Origin: Methylococcales bacterium | Lineage (GTDB): Bacteria; Pseudomonadota; Gammaproteobacteria; Methylococcales; Methylomonadaceae | DNA: 54,656 nucleotides | NCBI GenBank assembly: GCA_030654015.1 | Contig: JAURYI010000080.1 | Span: 1 to 54,656 of the forward strand | Direction of reading: 5' to 3' | Shown here: positions 52,498 through 54,656 of the stretch, in pieces | Numbering within the stretch: the stretch's first letter is position 1 | How the letters are laid out: the number at the start of each line of letters is the position of its first letter | Notes under the pieces: model-generated | What the model was told of the DNA's origin: nothing | Databases searched by the model: none | The model's input: the letters and a program-made list of their open reading frames with translations, nothing else | Program-made: the position numbers and the translations under genes

Positions 52498-52932
52498 TCA
52501 GGCATACACTTGTTTCGCGCGGGTTGTGAAAGAACTGACCATCGTGTTACAAATTTGATTAAACACTGCGCCAAATGCCAGATTAGCTAATACGCCCGAC
52601 ATTTCAAATTCTAGATCCAGCGAAATTTTACTGGCATCTTCGCGTAACGGCATAAAATTCCACACGCCTTCCAAGCGTGAAAATGGGCCATTGAGTAGCG
52701 AGATAGTCATGCGCCCGCCTTGGTCTATATAATTGCGCGTTGAAAACGTTTTATGAAATCCGCCTTTAGCAATTAATAATTCAGCTTCGACAAAATCGGC
52801 TTCACGTTTCAAAATGCGACTGCCACCGCACCACGGTAAAAATTGCGGGTAGGCTTCAACGTCACTCACTAAATCAAACATTTGTTGCGCGGAAAACTTC
52901 ACCAAAGCACTTTTATGAATAACCGTTGACAT
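52498..52932 (-). CDS. ratA: RatA, START/coenzyme Q-binding domain protein
   Basis: The 144-residue START-like protein runs from MSTVIHKSALVKFSAQQMFDLVSDVEAYPQFLPWC to WNFMPL...LEFEMSGVLANLAFG. The family includes E. coli RatA (reported to block 70S assembly) and the yeast Coq10 relatives that bind ubiquinone, so the role may be in respiration rather than toxicity. The start ATG overlaps the symporter stop (TAATG). E. coli has smpB divergent upstream, but here a symporter precedes it. Confidence 0.92.
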   Translation of the reverse strand: MSTVIHKSALVKFSAQQMFDLVSDVEAYPQFLPWCGGSRILKREADFVEAELLIAKGGFHKTFSTRNYIDQGGRMTISLLNGPFSRLEGVWNFMPLREDASKISLDLEFEMSGVLANLAFGAVFNQICNTMVSSFTTRAKQVYA

Positions 52933-54287
52933 TACAACACCCCGACAACGTGCAGGAAAATTAGAAATACACCCGCTGGGGCAACATAGCTGATTAACGC
53001 TTTCCAAATTACATACTGCGAATCAGGCAAAGCTAATTCTTGCACAGTGTGTTGTTGTTTCATCACCCAACCCGCAAAAATGGCAATCGCCAAACCGCCC
53101 GCAGGAAGCATGATATTAGCCGTCAAACCATCAATTAATTCAAACAGCGTGTGTCCGAATACATGAATATCTGCCCACCGATTAAAGGAAAATACCGTCA
53201 CAAAACCCAATGCCCACGCCACTAAACCCGCTCTCACACAGGCTTGGTCGCGCGTCATGTCTTTGCTTTCTATCAACCACGCCACCGCAGGTTCAATCAA
53301 GGCAATCGAAGAAGTCAACGCCGCAACCACCAACATGAGAAAAAACAACACACCGAACAACCAGCCGCCTGTCATATTGCCAAAGGCAATCGGCAAGGTT
53401 TCAAACACCAAGCCCGGCCCTGAATCGGGATGCAAGCCATTGGCAAACACAATAGGAAAAATCGCAATCCCCGCTAATAAAGCAACAATAGTATCCGCAC
53501 CCGCGACAATAATCGCCGATTTACCAATCGACACGTTTTTAGGCACATACGCGCCATAAATCATCATCGTACCCATACCCAAACCCAGACTGAAAAACGC
53601 CTGACCCATCGCCGTCAACACCACTTTGCTGGTAATCTTGCTGAAATCGGGGCTGAATAAAAAATGCAGACCTTGCTGATAACCGCTGGTAGTCATCGCA
53701 TAACCGACCAATAAAAACATCATAATAAACAACACGGGCATCAACATCTGCACCGCTTTTTCCAGACCATTACGCACGCCTTTAGACACGATAACCATGG
53801 TTGCCAGCATAAAAAACGAATGCCAAAAAATCAGCCGTAGCGGACTGCTGATAAAATCATTAAACATTACTTCCGTTTTTTCTGCATTACTGCCAAAAAA
53901 ATCGCCCATCACCGCTTTCAAGGTATAAGCCGAAGCCCAACCCGCAATCACACTGTAATACGATAAAATCAAAAACCCCGCAACCATGCCCATCCACGCC
54001 AGATACTGCCAACGAGAATCCGCGCCCGCTTCCTGCGTCAAGGTGCGCATGGTATCCACTGGATTTTGCTTGGCACGTCTGCCCAGCATGGTTTCCGCCA
54101 TCATGATAGGAATACCCATCAACACCACACACGCCACATACACCATCACAAACGCACTACCGCCGTTTTCCCCCGCAATATACGGGAACTTCCAAATATT
54201 CCCCAGCCCCACCGCAGAACCAGTAGCCGCCAAAATAAATGCGAAACGGGATGACCATTCGCCGTGTAGTGATTGTTTGTCTATCAT
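52932..54287 (-). CDS. Sodium:neurotransmitter symporter family (SNF) transporter
   Basis: This 451-residue LeuT-fold sodium-coupled amino-acid or amine transporter has about eleven to twelve helices. The first helix block GSAVGLGNIWKFPYIAGENGGSAF (about 18-41) carries the sodium- and substrate-binding backbone. The C-terminus is short, as in bacterial members with 11 helices. The start at 54287 follows the cytoplasmic leader MIDKQSLHGEWSSRF. Coupled to ratA by TAATG, it is probably co-transcribed with ratA and rnfH. The substrate cannot be deduced. Confidence 0.93.
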   Translation of the reverse strand: MIDKQSLHGEWSSRFAFILAATGSAVGLGNIWKFPYIAGENGGSAFVMVYVACVVLMGIPIMMAETMLGRRAKQNPVDTMRTLTQEAGADSRWQYLAWMGMVAGFLILSYYSVIAGWASAYTLKAVMGDFFGSNAEKTEVMFNDFISSPLRLIFWHSFFMLATMVIVSKGVRNGLEKAVQMLMPVLFIMMFLLVGYAMTTSGYQQGLHFLFSPDFSKITSKVVLTAMGQAFFSLGLGMGTMMIYGAYVPKNVSIGKSAIIVAGADTIVALLAGIAIFPIVFANGLHPDSGPGLVFETLPIAFGNMTGGWLFGVLFFLMLVVAALTSSIALIEPAVAWLIESKDMTRDQACVRAGLVAWALGFVTVFSFNRWADIHVFGHTLFELIDGLTANIMLPAGGLAIAIFAGWVMKQQHTVQELALPDSQYVIWKALISYVAPAGVFLIFLHVVGVL

Positions 54288-54395
54288 GAAGATGCCTTTT
54301 AAACTCACAGGGTTATTAATACTGCGTAAAATAACAAAAATAATCACTTTCGTCAGTTTTAAACGCTAATTTGAGAAGTGACAATAGATGCTTTC

Positions 54396-54430
54396 GCATG
54401 AAATGATGCGATACATACTATGCTTCATGC
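54396..54430. promoter_or_regulatory. Inverted repeat upstream of the MmeI-like gene
   Basis: GCATGAA (54396-54402) and TTCATGC (54424-54430) are reverse complements with a 21-base spacer that itself contains ATGATGCGATACATACTATGC. It lies 31 bases before the modification gene start, a position suited to an operator. Weak evidence. Confidence 0.3.
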
Positions 54431-54461
54431 AATAACACCTTCCCCTAATCACTTATAACCC

Positions 54462-54656
54462 ATGATAACCATTGAAACGCTCAGAAAAAACGCGACCCGA
54501 TTTGCCAAAGATTTCGCCGATGCCAGTTATGAAATGGGGCAGGCGCAGAGCTTCATTATCGAATTATGCAAAGTATTTGATTTAGACTACATCCGCGCCG
54601 TGCGTTTTGAAGACCGCGTGAAAAAAGCCAAAGGCAAAGGGCGGATTGATGCGTTT
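54462..54656 (+). CDS. MmeI-like DNA methyltransferase / restriction-modification enzyme (5' part, runs off window)
   Basis: The first 65 codons of an open frame begin MITIETLRKNATRFAKDFAD, then GQAQSFIIELCKVFDLD, RFEDRVKK and GRIDAF. This pattern (A...FA...E..QAQSF...LC.VF ... FE..V......GRID) is that of the N-terminal domain of MmeI-type class I SAM-dependent DNA methyltransferases, found in type IIG/IIL restriction-modification enzymes and some phage-defence operons. The catalytic domains lie beyond the window, so whether it also cuts DNA is unknown. Confidence 0.75.
   Translation, partial: MITIETLRKNATRFAKDFADASYEMGQAQSFIIELCKVFDLDYIRAVRFEDRVKKAKGKGRIDAF

Overview
This window reads as chromosomal DNA of a Gram-negative gammaproteobacterium. 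The evidence is outer-membrane and lipid A biogenesis genes (bamA, skp, fabZ, lpxA), lipoproteins with lipoboxes, the efp/epmA/epmB system, and hflD, ratA, rnfH, mltD, yafS-rnhA and fadE. Moderate GC, many intergenic palindromic repeats, an exosortase-associated TIGR04073-type protein and very large multi-domain sensors would fit Methylococcales or Thiotrichales. The order cannot be fixed from this sequence alone.

Layout. 1-893: the edge of an IS630-type element abutting a CHASE-domain gene that is probably cut short. 917-4369: a five-PAS GGDEF/EAL c-di-GMP enzyme. 4424-7896: a GldG/GldF/GldA-like ABC operon with hflD upstream. 8066-9733: glnS. 9734-10162: an AT-rich gap with three DnaA-box matches, from which flanking genes are transcribed outward. 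10163-15337: a giant kinase-like/AAA/GAF/histidine kinase. 15557-17935: fadE, flanked by two related hairpin repeats. 18053-19437: two paralogous lipoproteins and a TIGR04073-like protein. 19488-21776: tex. 22021-26413: paired YeeE/YedE half-transporters, a DUF6164-like protein, a repeat-bearing secreted protein and a membrane-tethered solute-binding protein. 26501-29336: mltD, yafS, rnhA. 29384-29516: an IS5-type transposase fossil. 29586-34412: rnhB, lpxA, fabZ, skp, bamA, with lpxD and lpxB missing from their usual places.

The 34.5-42.2 kb region is the best rearrangement story. epmA-efp was once head-to-head with epmB. A three-gene exporter (TolC-like, HlyD-like and an ABC protein with degraded ATPase motifs) now separates them. 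A broken 5' copy of epmB remains beside efp, and a fragment of the efp 5' end remains beside the intact epmB.

42.3-44.5 kb is accessory DNA: an AT-rich two-gene cassette (small membrane protein plus an exported protein with a CHAT/caspase-like His...Cys signature), a dense block of palindromic repeats, and an orphan Tae4-type peptidoglycan amidase without a visible immunity gene. mtgA follows, then a seven-gene Ter stress operon (three TerD, one TerF-like, ATP-grasp, phosphoribosyltransferase, HAD) at 45.2-51.2 kb. The end holds a nucleotidyltransferase, rnfH, ratA, an SNF symporter and the first 65 codons of an MmeI-like modification enzyme.

A 34-bp palindrome occurs twice, at two tight operon junctions. 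At one it supplies a stop codon (6521-6554) and at the other a start codon (52442-52475).
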